A DNA stretch of 61,942 bases from Flavobacterium frigoris (GTDB lineage Bacteria > Bacteroidota > Bacteroidia > Flavobacteriales > Flavobacteriaceae): contig NZ_FOFZ01000019.1 in the NCBI RefSeq assembly GCF_900111075.1, positions 1-61,942 of the forward strand, written 5' to 3'. Position 1 is the stretch's first letter. Every line of letters begins with the position of its first letter. The position numbers and the translations under genes were made by a program. This document shows positions 18,604 through 26,261 of this stretch, in pieces. The notes below the pieces were generated by a model. It was not told the DNA's origin, did no database searches, and saw only the letters and a list, made by a program, of their open reading frames with translations.

Positions 18604-18668
18604 AAATTCCAAATTCCAACTTGAAACTAACTCCATTTTGGAATTTAGAATTTTAAAAATTGGAATTT
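18604..18668. repeat. Inverted repeat in the spacer before the glycosyltransferase gene
   Basis: AAATTCCAAATTCCAA (18604-18619) faces two TTGGAATTT copies (18638-18646 and 18660-18668). Similar GGAATTTGGAATTTGGAA text occurs at about 24221-24241, so this appears to be a low-complexity spacer repeat family. Confidence 0.5.
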
Positions 18669-18681
18669 TATTCAAAACAAC

Positions 18682-19533
18682 ATGAACTACTACATAGTTA
18701 TACCAGCACACAATGAAGAGGCATTTATTTCATTAACCCTACAATCTTTGATTTCGCAGACCCATTTACCTTCAAAAGTAGTTGTGGTCAATGATAATTC
18801 TACTGATAAAACTTCCGAAATTGTTCTGGCTTTCGCCAAAGACAATCCGTTTATCTCATTAGTAGAAAAAAAATCAAGTGCCATCCATTTACCCGGAAGT
18901 AAAGTCATTCAGGCTTTTCAAAAAGGATTTGAAACACTAGACGATAATTATGATATCATTGTAAAACTAGATGCCGATCTAATTTTACCCAATAATTATT
19001 TTGAGACTATTGTGAAACATTTCGAAGAAAATCCAACAACGGGAATGGCTGGTGGATTTGCTTACATTGAGAAAAATGGAGAGTGGATCTTAGAAAACTT
19101 AACCGACAAAGACCATATTCGTGGTGCTTTTAAAGCATATCGCAAAGCGTGCTTTAAACAAATGGGTGGATTAAAAGCGGCAATGGGTTGGGACACTGTA
19201 GACGAATTACTATCTAAATTCTACGGCTGGAAAGTAATTACTGATCCTTCGCTAATTGTAAAACACCTAAAACCAACCGGAGCCAATTACAACAAAACAG
19301 CACGTTACAAACAAGGCGAAGCTTTTTACACCCTAGGTTATGGATTTACAATTACGGCAATCGCTTCGGCTAAATTGGCTTTCATGAAAAAGAAACCACT
19401 GTTGTTTTTTGACTATATACAAGGCTTCCTAAAAGCTAAAGCAGCTAACATTCCTTTATTAGTTACCCAAACGCAAGCTAAATTCATAAGAGATTATCGC
19501 ATTGAGAAAATGAAAGAAAAGCTTTTTAAGTAA
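18682..19533 (+). CDS. Family 2 glycosyltransferase
   Basis: 283 aa, GT-A fold. The N-terminal YYIVIPAHNEEAFISLTL and VVVNDNSTDKTSEI segments bind the nucleotide sugar, and the metal-binding DxD appears as KLDADLILP (about residue 95). A later WDTVDELL (about residue 171) is a candidate acceptor or catalytic acid region. There is no strong N-terminal membrane anchor; the C-terminal segment around residues 225-260 is moderately hydrophobic. It likely adds a sugar to a cell-surface glycan or glycolipid. The lipid-transport genes mlaE/mlaF lie just downstream, but the 87-bp gap includes its own weak promoter, so co-transcription is uncertain. Confidence 0.85.
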   Translation: MNYYIVIPAHNEEAFISLTLQSLISQTHLPSKVVVVNDNSTDKTSEIVLAFAKDNPFISLVEKKSSAIHLPGSKVIQAFQKGFETLDDNYDIIVKLDADLILPNNYFETIVKHFEENPTTGMAGGFAYIEKNGEWILENLTDKDHIRGAFKAYRKACFKQMGGLKAAMGWDTVDELLSKFYGWKVITDPSLIVKHLKPTGANYNKTARYKQGEAFYTLGYGFTITAIASAKLAFMKKKPLLFFDYIQGFLKAKAANIPLLVTQTQAKFIRDYRIEKMKEKLFK

Positions 19534-19620
19534 TTTGAATTTTCGTTTTTAGTAAAAAACTACCAACTCTAAACTGTAAATTGGCTACTAATTATTAATT
19601 TAGCCCATATTTGTAAACAT

Positions 19621-20370
19621 ATGATGCTCATTAGATACATAACGCAAATAGGTAGATACTGCCTGATGCTTAGAGAAATTTTCATCAAACAGACTAAATG
19701 GTCTGTTATGAAAAAATTAATCTTCAAAGAAATAGACGACTTAATCATTGATTCCCTTGGGATCGTAGCCTTCATTTCTTTCTTTGTTGGAGGAGTGGTC
19801 GCGATTCAAACTGCACTAAACCTTACCAATCCCTTAATCCCGAAGTATCTTATTGGTTTTGCTACACGACAATCGGTGATATTGGAGTTTGCGCCTACAT
19901 TTATCTCGGTGATTATGGCAGGAAAAATGGGGTCCTTTATCACTTCTAGTATTGGTACGATGCGTGTTACAGAGCAAATCGACGCCCTGGAAGTAATGGG
20001 TGTTAACTCCTTAAATTATTTGGTTTTCCCAAAAATCATCGCCTTGTTATTGTATCCGTTTGTAATTGGTATCAGTATGTTTTTAGGAATTTTAGGAGGC
20101 TGGATGGCAGGCGTATATGGAGGTTTTACTTCTAGTGCTGAATTTGTCACTGGAGCCCAAATGGATTTTATTCCCTTTCATATTGTTTATGCTTTCCTGA
20201 AAACCTTAATTTTTGCGATGTTACTAGCAACCATCCCGTCTTTTCATGGGTATTATATGAAAGGTGGCGCTCTAGAAGTAGGTAAAGCCAGTACAGTAGC
20301 CTTTGTTTGGACATCGGTTTCTATAATATTATTCAATTATATATTAACGCAATTGTTACTGGGATCATGA
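19621..20370 (+). CDS. mlaE: MlaE/YrbE-type ABC transporter permease
   Basis: 249 aa with five or so membrane segments, the normal size for the MlaE permease, which moves phospholipid between the membranes together with an MCE protein. Recognisable stretches are FFVGGVVAIQTALNL, ATRQSVILEFAPTFISVIMAG, MGSFITSSIGTMRVTEQIDALEVMG and the C-terminal GALEVGKASTVAFVWTS. The ATPase gene begins inside its stop codon (ATGA overlap at 20367-20370), so translation is coupled. No MCE (MlaD) gene follows in this window, so the substrate-binding part must be elsewhere. Confidence 0.92.
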   Translation: MMLIRYITQIGRYCLMLREIFIKQTKWSVMKKLIFKEIDDLIIDSLGIVAFISFFVGGVVAIQTALNLTNPLIPKYLIGFATRQSVILEFAPTFISVIMAGKMGSFITSSIGTMRVTEQIDALEVMGVNSLNYLVFPKIIALLLYPFVIGISMFLGILGGWMAGVYGGFTSSAEFVTGAQMDFIPFHIVYAFLKTLIFAMLLATIPSFHGYYMKGGALEVGKASTVAFVWTSVSIILFNYILTQLLLGS

Positions 20371-21128
20371 TAGAAATAAAAGACATAGAAAAATCATTTG
20401 GAGACACCATGATTCTCAAAGGCATTTCAACTGTTTTTGAAACTGGAAAAACGAATCTAATCATTGGACAAAGTGGATCCGGTAAAACGGTCTTACTAAA
20501 AAGTCTTTTAGGAATCCATACTCCAGAATCTGGCAAAATCTGTTTTGATGGCAGAGTATATTCTGAACTGGAACCAGATGAAAAAAGAGAACTGCGAACT
20601 GAAATCGGAATGGTTTTTCAAGGAAGCGCCTTATTTGATTCTATGACCGTCGAAGAAAACGTAGCATTCCCATTAAAGATGTTCACTAATGACAACAAAG
20701 CTATAATCAAAGAACGAGTGGACTTTGTATTAGAAAGAGTGGCATTAACAGACGCTCATAATAAATTGCCTTCTCAAATATCTGGAGGAATGCAAAAACG
20801 TGTCGCGATTGCTCGTGCCATTGTTAACAAGCCTAAATACTTGTTTTGTGACGAACCTAACTCCGGTTTAGATCCAAATACCGCAATATTGATCGATAAT
20901 TTGATCAAAGAAATCACCGAAGAATACGATATCACGACCGTAATTAACACGCACGATATGAACTCTGTGATGGAAATTGGCGAGCGCATCTTATTCCTTA
21001 AAGACGGACTAAAAGCCTGGGAAGGAACCAAAGAAGAAATTTTTAGAACAGACAATCAAGCGGTCGTAGACTTTGTTTATTCTTCTAATTTATTCAAGAA
21101 AGTAAGAGAAGCGTATTTAAAGGAGTAA
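20367..21128 (+). CDS. mlaF: MlaF-type ABC transporter ATP-binding protein
   Basis: 253 aa. The start at 20367 is chosen because it overlaps the permease stop as ATGA and begins the conserved MIEIKDIEKSFG strand; the frame is open further up only inside mlaE. Walker A is GQSGSGKT (residues 34-41), followed by the Q-loop GMVFQGSALFDSMTVEENV, the ABC signature SGGMQKR, Walker B KYLFCDEPNSGLDP and the H-loop NTHDMNS. It powers the MlaE permease in lipid trafficking. The Walker and signature residues look intact. Confidence 0.93.
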   Translation: MIEIKDIEKSFGDTMILKGISTVFETGKTNLIIGQSGSGKTVLLKSLLGIHTPESGKICFDGRVYSELEPDEKRELRTEIGMVFQGSALFDSMTVEENVAFPLKMFTNDNKAIIKERVDFVLERVALTDAHNKLPSQISGGMQKRVAIARAIVNKPKYLFCDEPNSGLDPNTAILIDNLIKEITEEYDITTVINTHDMNSVMEIGERILFLKDGLKAWEGTKEEIFRTDNQAVVDFVYSSNLFKKVREAYLKE

Positions 21129-21492
21129 GTTTAGGAGCAGCACGTTATTAAAGTCATAAGAACTTCCCTCCCGCTATTCGATACAATCTTTTATCCGGAA
21201 CGATATTAGACTCCCGAATTATTTATCAGGATAAAAGGATTTTCACTGTTATCGGGGCTAAAAACAACTTTTCATTTCCAGAATAAAATATAAAAAAGTA
21301 CAGTGCGCAATAGAAACGACTGTGCTTTTTGATATATATAGGTACTAATCTTTGGAGGCACAAGCAAGATGCTTGCGCTAGCTTGGGGTCTTCGCAAATA
21401 AACACAAACCTCTCGAAAAACCTTTACTAACTATATTTTATAGACGTTGTTGTCGTTTCGTTTTTCAATTTTATATGTTTTCACTAGATGAT
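21129..21492. other. 364-bp spacer with repeat debris
   Basis: No gene seen. It contains a diverged inverted repeat (21169-21257) and, at 21341-21371, a sequence (ATCTTTG then ACAAGCAAG) that recurs at 22788-22818. Both look like worn copies of dispersed intergenic elements. Confidence 0.6.
21169..21257. repeat. Imperfect inverted repeat, dispersed-element type
   Basis: The left arm 21169-21196 (TCCCGCTATTCG at its start, AATCTTTTATCC at its end) pairs imperfectly with the right arm 21229-21257 (GGATAAAAGGATT to TTATCGGGG). From memory, similar palindromes are common in flavobacterial spacers; that part is recollection, not shown here. Confidence 0.5.
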
Positions 21493-22260
21493 TTACTTAC
21501 ACATTTTTATTCCCCAATCCGTGTGACCTCTGTCCTTTCGACATTTCCAATTCTTTTTTATCGAAACAACCGTCCATCTGTCTTTTGCTCTTTTTAACTC
21601 CATAATATGTTTTTCTCCTTTTACAGAGTCATCCAATAGGTTGTCGTGGATTAGAGTTACTACCGCGTTTCCATTGTCCGAAATTTTTTCCGCGATTTCT
21701 ATTTTCTCATTCCCTTCCACTCCCTCTGCTTGTAAGGGATAATATAATTTCATGACATCTTGCGCAGATAAATTTTGTTTTTCTTTTGTCACCATTTCGT
21801 TAACTTCTTCGGTATCTATCATTACGAATTTTTCATTATCATCATCTTTTTTATTCGATTTTATATATTTATATGACCTATTTTCTTTCTTTAAAATCAG
21901 TTCATTTTCATCCAACTTTTGGATCTCATATACTTCTTCATCAGTAGAGGATGTTTTGTTTCCAATACTCTCAATAGTAAAAATTATTGTATTACCGTCT
22001 AACCGCCAATTCTTATATAAGAGAGTTGCCATATTATCGGATTGGGCTGTACCATCCGCAAACAAAGTAAAATGAAGAGCGGATTCAGAAGTATCTTTCC
22101 AAGATCCTATAACTAGATCCTTATCAGTTTGAAGATTACTTTTTTCAGAGACTTCTAATTCAGATTGTGTTTCTTTATCAATATTATTCTTTTGAGCATC
22201 TTTGCAAGAATTCAATAGGATCAATCCAAAGATTAGTAAACCAATTTTAATATTTTTCAT
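21493..22260 (-). CDS. Lipoprotein with lipocalin-like N-terminal domain
   Basis: 255 aa. It has a lipoprotein signal (KIGLLIFGLILLNSC, lipidated Cys19), so it is membrane-anchored. After a charged linker, residues about 50-130 (VIGSWKDTSES, LFADGTAQSDNM, KNWRLDGNTIIFTIESIG) look like the small lipocalin-like beta-barrel common in Bacteroidota lipoproteins. The C-terminal part (about 150-245) has AQDVMKLYYPLQAEG and DRWTVVSIKKNWKC and may be a second small alpha+beta domain. The function is unknown. It sits alone between two repeat-filled spacers. Confidence 0.75.
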   Translation of the reverse strand: MKNIKIGLLIFGLILLNSCKDAQKNNIDKETQSELEVSEKSNLQTDKDLVIGSWKDTSESALHFTLFADGTAQSDNMATLLYKNWRLDGNTIIFTIESIGNKTSSTDEEVYEIQKLDENELILKKENRSYKYIKSNKKDDDNEKFVMIDTEEVNEMVTKEKQNLSAQDVMKLYYPLQAEGVEGNEKIEIAEKISDNGNAVVTLIHDNLLDDSVKGEKHIMELKRAKDRWTVVSIKKNWKCRKDRGHTDWGIKMCK

Positions 22261-22561
22261 AAATTTTATTTAGAGATTAATTTAATCGATTACTATCAAG
22301 TTTAATACCAGTTAAACAGATTTCATCAAATATATACATCATTTTTAAAGTCTAGCGCAAATGATATTACGTTTTTTCCTGATATTTTGTTTTTAGGTAC
22401 CGTTTATCTAAAGACGGAGAACTAAACACAACACCCCTGACGGCAGCGACAACCTCGACTGAAGAAAAGCTATTTTTTTTCGGGAGTAGCAAAGCGACCG
22501 CAGGAAGCTCTTGCTCAATGTCGTTAAGTTAAGAAAATTGCCAAGGTAATTTGCGTCTGTT

Positions 22562-22633
22562 TTGTCATTTCGACGAAGGATAAATCACACAATGTGAGCG
22601 CCTAGTGATATTTCTCCTTCGTCGAAATGACAA
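22562..22633. repeat. REP-like palindrome
   Basis: TTGTCATTTCGACGAAGGA (22562-22580) is the exact reverse complement of TCCTTCGTCGAAATGACAA (22615-22633), with 34 bp between them. The arms are long enough to form a stable stem in RNA or single-stranded DNA. Matching text is common in flavobacterial spacers by memory. Confidence 0.8.
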
Positions 22634-22736
22634 TATTGAAAAAATAAAACCTTAACTTAATAACATTCTGCTTGCACTCGCCCAAGGCTAGCTTGGTTAA
22701 TCGAAAGTATTGTATTTATTATTTCATTCTCTCTAC

Positions 22737-22769
22737 AATCCTGCAAGGTTTCCAAAACCTTGTCGGATT
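22737..22769. repeat. Short near-perfect palindrome
   Basis: AATCCTGCAAGGTTT and AAACCTTGTCGGATT are complementary at 13 of 15 positions around a 3-nt centre. A partial copy (CGACAAGGTT) appears at about 22924. Likely a dispersed intergenic repeat. Confidence 0.6.
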
Positions 22770-23059
22770 ATCTTTTTGATTTTTACAGGCACAAATCTTT
22801 GTGGGTACAAGCAAGGTGATTCCCTAACCTGAAAAGGAAAACATGATAAAACCAGACCGATTATTATCCAAAAAAGAACTTCAAAACCTCTTGAAATCCT
22901 CCTCTAAACTATTTTACGATAACTCGACAAGGTTGGAAGTAGAGCGGTTCTCCAGAAAATCGGGACAGGCGGTTCAGCCGCGGCTCATTGTTGGCTTTTC
23001 AAGCCCAACGAAGCCTTAGCTGTTTTTAATATTTCATTAATCTTTTAGCCCTTCTAAAT

Positions 23060-23422
23060 CTAACCAAAAACAGGAACTTTTTCACCAATAACTCTTGAAA
23101 TAACTGCTGATAACAAGATTATTCCAACCAAAATTTGCATCACAACTAATACGTTTTCTAAAATTAAAAATCGGTTAAAAGTTTTCTCAATTACCAGATC
23201 TTTTCCATTCCAATATTCCGCATGAGAAATTAAGACACTAATATTCTGTTTTTTTAAAAATAAATAATATGCCAAAACTATGAATATTAGTCCTATAAAA
23301 ATATTAATTAACAATCCGACATCTCCATTAATAATACTTCCGATCGTTAAAAGTCCAAGAACTGTCCATATACAAACAGAAAAGTTAGATGCTACTTTGT
23401 GAAATTTTGCTTTTTTCGTCAT
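23060..23422 (-). CDS. Small membrane protein, unknown
   Basis: 120 aa with about three hydrophobic helices (VCIWTVLGLLTIGSII; LINIFIGLIFIVLAYYLFL; LVVMQILVGIILLSAVI). I do not recognise a family. A basic N-terminus (MTKKAKFHK) points to an inner-membrane protein with that end in the cytoplasm. An exact -7 box lies at 23477-23484 and gives a leader of about 50 nt, which unusually for this group contains AAGGAGG about 15 nt ahead of the start. Probably a real single-gene unit. Confidence 0.65.
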   Translation of the reverse strand: MTKKAKFHKVASNFSVCIWTVLGLLTIGSIINGDVGLLINIFIGLIFIVLAYYLFLKKQNISVLISHAEYWNGKDLVIEKTFNRFLILENVLVVMQILVGIILLSAVISRVIGEKVPVFG

Positions 23423-23476
23423 TTCTTTGGTTTTTTGCCTCCTTACATCTGTTGCAGATTTCAGCGACGTTTATTA

Positions 23477-23484
23477 CAAATATA
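23477..23484 (-). promoter_or_regulatory. -7 promoter box of the small membrane-protein gene
   Basis: On the minus strand this reads TATATTTG, an exact TAnnTTTG match, 55 bp ahead of the start at 23422. Confidence 0.6.
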
Positions 23485-23593
23485 CACAAAAATGGCCCTC
23501 CGCTCCCCGAAGTATCCCCAATTAACGCTGGTACTGAGCAAAGTCTCCCAACTTTGAGCCCATTCCTAATTGGCCTTTATAATATGCAATGCT

Positions 23594-24205
23594 TTAAACT
23601 TTGGCGTTTTGGGGCAATAACTCTACCTCAGCATTTGGATTAAAAAGATACATTTTTCCAGAGCTGATTTCGAGACATTCAAAGCGTTTGGTTCTTACCG
23701 CTATTTTCTTGAAAATTTTTCCGTTTTCGATTCTGAAAACGCTGCCGTACGGAATCTCAAATATATAATTTTTGTCATTTTGCGCGTCAAATTGCTTTAG
23801 CGCTAACGATAAAGTCGCATCCGTATCACTGCTGGCCGTTGGGTTTTTAAAATGTCGCGCCAATAAAGGCAACAATTGACTTGGGAAAATTTCTGGGCGT
23901 ATAAAAGGAATCATCAACCGTTGAAAGGAATATTTCCATTCATTACCATGCGGCTTGATTTTTCGTCCAAATTTCTCAAATGCAACCAAATGTGAAATCT
24001 CATGAATCAGGGTAATCAAAAACTTATATTTATTGAGACTTGAATTGACCGTTATTTCGTGCTTTCCATTGAGTCCTTTTCGATAATCACCATGACGCGT
24101 TTGCCTCTCATTGACAATCTTAAGATGGACTTGATTGACAACGATGAGTTCAAAAACGGGTTTTACCGCATGTTCTGGGATATATCTTGCTAAAGTTTCG
24201 CTCAA
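23594..24205 (-). CDS. SprT-like zinc-dependent domain protein
   Basis: 203 aa. The zinc motif H68-E-I-S-H72 within KFLITLIHEISHLVAFEKF, followed by KIKPHGNEWKYSFQRLM, is the arrangement of SprT-like proteins, relatives of Spartan-type proteases. The N-terminal part (YRKGLNGKHEITVNSSLNKY) matches the strand-turn before the active helix. The C-terminal zinc ribbon found in some members is replaced here by a short beta-rich tail (residues about 150-203) without paired cysteines. Cytoplasmic. The substrate is unknown, though the family is linked to DNA-protein crosslink repair. A short-chain dehydrogenase gene lies 47 bp upstream on the same strand. Confidence 0.82.
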   Translation of the reverse strand: MSETLARYIPEHAVKPVFELIVVNQVHLKIVNERQTRHGDYRKGLNGKHEITVNSSLNKYKFLITLIHEISHLVAFEKFGRKIKPHGNEWKYSFQRLMIPFIRPEIFPSQLLPLLARHFKNPTASSDTDATLSLALKQFDAQNDKNYIFEIPYGSVFRIENGKIFKKIAVRTKRFECLEISSGKMYLFNPNAEVELLPQNAKV

Positions 24206-24252
24206 TTCTCTATTTTATTTTTGGAATTTGGAATTTGGAACTTATTTTAAAA

Positions 24253-24930
24253 TTACGGATTCGTAGACGACACCTGCAATACTTTTCCGTTGAAATATTT
24301 ATTCCCCGTTAACGTAAAATCATAGATGTAATCTGCCATTTCGTTTGCTTTGATTGGCGCTTGGTATCCTGGAAAAGCCTCTTCTAACATTTCTGTTTGT
24401 ACTGCTCCCAAAGCCAACACATTAAATGAAATGCCTCTTTCTTTATATTCTTCGGCTAACAACTCTGACAAGGTGATTACCGCTCCTTTGCTCGAGCTAT
24501 ACGCAGCAAGTCCGGGAAATTTCAAACTGCCTTGAATCCCGCCCATTGAACTTATAGTTACAACATGACTTCCTTTTTGTAAGTAAGGCAAGCAAATTCT
24601 GGTTAGATTAGCAACGGCAAAAACGTTGACTTTATATACATTTTCAAAATCTTCTTGCGTGATCTCCGCAAATGGTTTAGACAAGAAACTCCCTGCATTG
24701 TGTACAATGGCATCTACGGTTTTCCATGATGTAGACAGCACGTTTTCGACTTTCGCTAAATCGGATTCACTTGATAAATCAACTGAAATACAGCTGATGT
24801 TTTCATGTTCTATTAGTATCCTTGGTGTTTTTCTAGAAATGGCCAATACTTGATATCCTGCATTAGCAAATTTCAATGCTAATTCATAGCCAATTCCTCT
24901 ACTTGTTCCCGTTATAATAATCTTTTTCAT
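24253..24930 (-). CDS. Short-chain dehydrogenase/reductase
   Basis: 225 aa from the ATG at 24930; the longer frame (from 24963) adds 11 residues ahead of the canonical MKKIIITGTSRGIG nucleotide-binding start. The classical SDR features are present: TGxxxGIG (residues 7-14), the NAG motif in VDAIVHNAGSF, the catalytic Ser in VTISSMGG and Tyr/Lys in YSSSKGA. It reduces or oxidises a small carbonyl/alcohol substrate with NAD(P); the substrate is unknown. The order and 47-bp gap suggest co-transcription with the SprT-like gene. A TATTTTTG at 24935-24942 on this strand lies very close to the start. Confidence 0.9.
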   Translation of the reverse strand: MKKIIITGTSRGIGYELALKFANAGYQVLAISRKTPRILIEHENISCISVDLSSESDLAKVENVLSTSWKTVDAIVHNAGSFLSKPFAEITQEDFENVYKVNVFAVANLTRICLPYLQKGSHVVTISSMGGIQGSLKFPGLAAYSSSKGAVITLSELLAEEYKERGISFNVLALGAVQTEMLEEAFPGYQAPIKANEMADYIYDFTLTGNKYFNGKVLQVSSTNP

Positions 24931-25021
24931 ATAGCAAAAATAAACAAAACCATTAAAACCCACTACTTAAAACTTGGGATTATTATTTTTATCGAAAGAG
25001 ACAAACGTATTAAATTATTTT

Positions 25022-25029
25022 TAATTTTG
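25022..25029 (+). promoter_or_regulatory. -7 promoter box of the GNAT gene
   Basis: TAATTTTG matches TAnnTTTG and overlaps the TTG at 25027 that opens the longest frame, so the ATG at 25063 is the likelier start. Confidence 0.55.
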
Positions 25030-25062
25030 TCGAACAAACCAACCTTGATCCATAACCGTAAA

Positions 25063-25632
25063 ATGATAGAGAACATAGCATTAGAAATCGCAACACTTCA
25101 AGACATTGAAAGTGTTTTGTTATTGCAAGAATTGTATCTTGTTTCTAATTTAACGGAAGAAGAAAAAAAAGCTGGTTTTGTAACTACACCTTTTACTGTT
25201 GCACAATTAACAGAAGTAATGGCCAACCAAGGCTTGTTTATAGCCAAAGACGGTAACAAAGTGATCGCTTATATATTTGCCGAAAGTTGGACCTTTTTTA
25301 ATCAATGGCCTATTTTTACTTATATGTGTACATTATTTCCAACTCTTTCTTTTGAATATTTTAAAATCATCACCACAACCAATAGTTTTCAATATGGTCC
25401 TATTTGCATTCATGCTGATTATAGAGGAAAGGGTTTAATACGGCCACTATTTGAATTAATGAGAAGTAATATGGTCACCAAATTCTCGCTGGGTTTGACT
25501 TTCATCAACAAAAAGAATATTCCTTCCTTAAAAGCACATACCGAAAAATTGAATTGGACAATTATAGGCGAATTTCAATTTAACAACAATGAATACAACA
25601 TACTGGCTTACGATATGAATAAAGCTATCTAA
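25063..25632 (+). CDS. GNAT-family N-acetyltransferase
   Basis: 189 aa from the ATG at 25063. The frame is open from a TTG at 25027, but that codon lies in the -7 box. The acetyl-CoA-binding signature is visible as GPICIHADYRGKGLIRPLFE (Q/RxxGxG/A-type loop RGKGLI), with the N-terminal helix and strand IEIATLQDIESVLLLQELYL-like. The acceptor is unknown. It is convergent with the LysE-like gene, and their ends overlap by 8 bp. The gene is compact and a single unit. Confidence 0.78.
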   Translation: MIENIALEIATLQDIESVLLLQELYLVSNLTEEEKKAGFVTTPFTVAQLTEVMANQGLFIAKDGNKVIAYIFAESWTFFNQWPIFTYMCTLFPTLSFEYFKIITTTNSFQYGPICIHADYRGKGLIRPLFELMRSNMVTKFSLGLTFINKKNIPSLKAHTEKLNWTIIGEFQFNNNEYNILAYDMNKAI

Positions 25633-26257
25633 TATACTTTTTGTACACTTTATACCCTTGCAAACAAGCCAAAACAATAAAAACTAAAGGTATTATTATT
25701 GCGAATAGGTATTTAAAAAAATGAGCTCCGCTCTGAGCAATGGTATTTAAAAAAAAGACAAATCCCATCATTCCGGCAAAAGTCCCCGCCAATGTGCCGC
25801 CAACGTAATAAAATTTAAATGTAGTTGTAATGTAGTTTCCATTGATCAAATACAAATTCCATCCTGTCCAAAATGGGACTTGCAGAAAATTAATACTACT
25901 CAACAATAACCCAATTAAAAAAGGTGAGTAGAGTATATACTTTTGCAAATAATTAGAATTTGCTGCAGTTTGATTCGAATAAGAGTAAAACGAGTACGCC
26001 AAAAACAATAAAAAGAAAACACCAAAAACATCAATTACCCGCATTAACTTGATATTGTTCACCAACCGATTTGCAAAAATTAGCGTGAAGTAAACTACGA
26101 AAGCTTCAACAAAAATAACCCCTAACAAATACTGAACTACGTTTTCAATTCCAAATTCAGCGTAGATTTGAAATCCAATAATATTTAAATACCCTAACGG
26201 AATCGAGCCTATAAAACTCACTATAAAACCGACCACAATATTCTTTATTGCCTTCAT
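25625..26257 (-). CDS. LysE-family transporter-like membrane protein
   Basis: 210 aa with about six membrane segments, the size and hydrophobic pattern of LysE/RhtB exporters. The N-terminal GFIVSFIGSIPLGYLNIIG corresponds to the conserved P-G-P-like region of the family in an altered form. Such proteins export amino acids or related small molecules. It is the last gene of a four-gene operon (4-bp gap after the ATP-grasp gene), so it may export the product of that enzyme; this is inference. Its 3' end overlaps the convergent acetyltransferase gene. Confidence 0.68.
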   Translation of the reverse strand: MKAIKNIVVGFIVSFIGSIPLGYLNIIGFQIYAEFGIENVVQYLLGVIFVEAFVVYFTLIFANRLVNNIKLMRVIDVFGVFFLLFLAYSFYSYSNQTAANSNYLQKYILYSPFLIGLLLSSINFLQVPFWTGWNLYLINGNYITTTFKFYYVGGTLAGTFAGMMGFVFFLNTIAQSGAHFFKYLFAIIIPLVFIVLACLQGYKVYKKYIR

Positions 26258-26261
26258 CTTA

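Larger units (their letters stand above)
22261..23059. other. 799-bp gene-poor spacer with several palindromic elements
   Basis: No convincing gene. It holds a 19-bp-armed palindrome (22562-22633), a second palindrome (22737-22769), and the ATCTTTG/ACAAGCAAG motif shared with 21341-21371. A 58-codon open frame at 22843-23019 (+), starting MIKPDRLLSKKELQ, lacks a promoter and becomes repeat-like in its second half; I treat it as unproven, possibly a decayed gene end. The stretch is relatively GC-rich compared with nearby spacers. Confidence 0.6.

Noticed and set aside
21752..22075. 107-aa plus-strand open frame
   Set aside because: Entirely antisense to the lipoprotein gene, with Ser/Phe-rich composition typical of a shadow frame.
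24935..24942. TATTTTTG ahead of the short-chain dehydrogenase as its promoter
   Set aside because: It is so close to the ATG that it would make a leaderless message, and there is no -33 partner; I did not list it as a feature.
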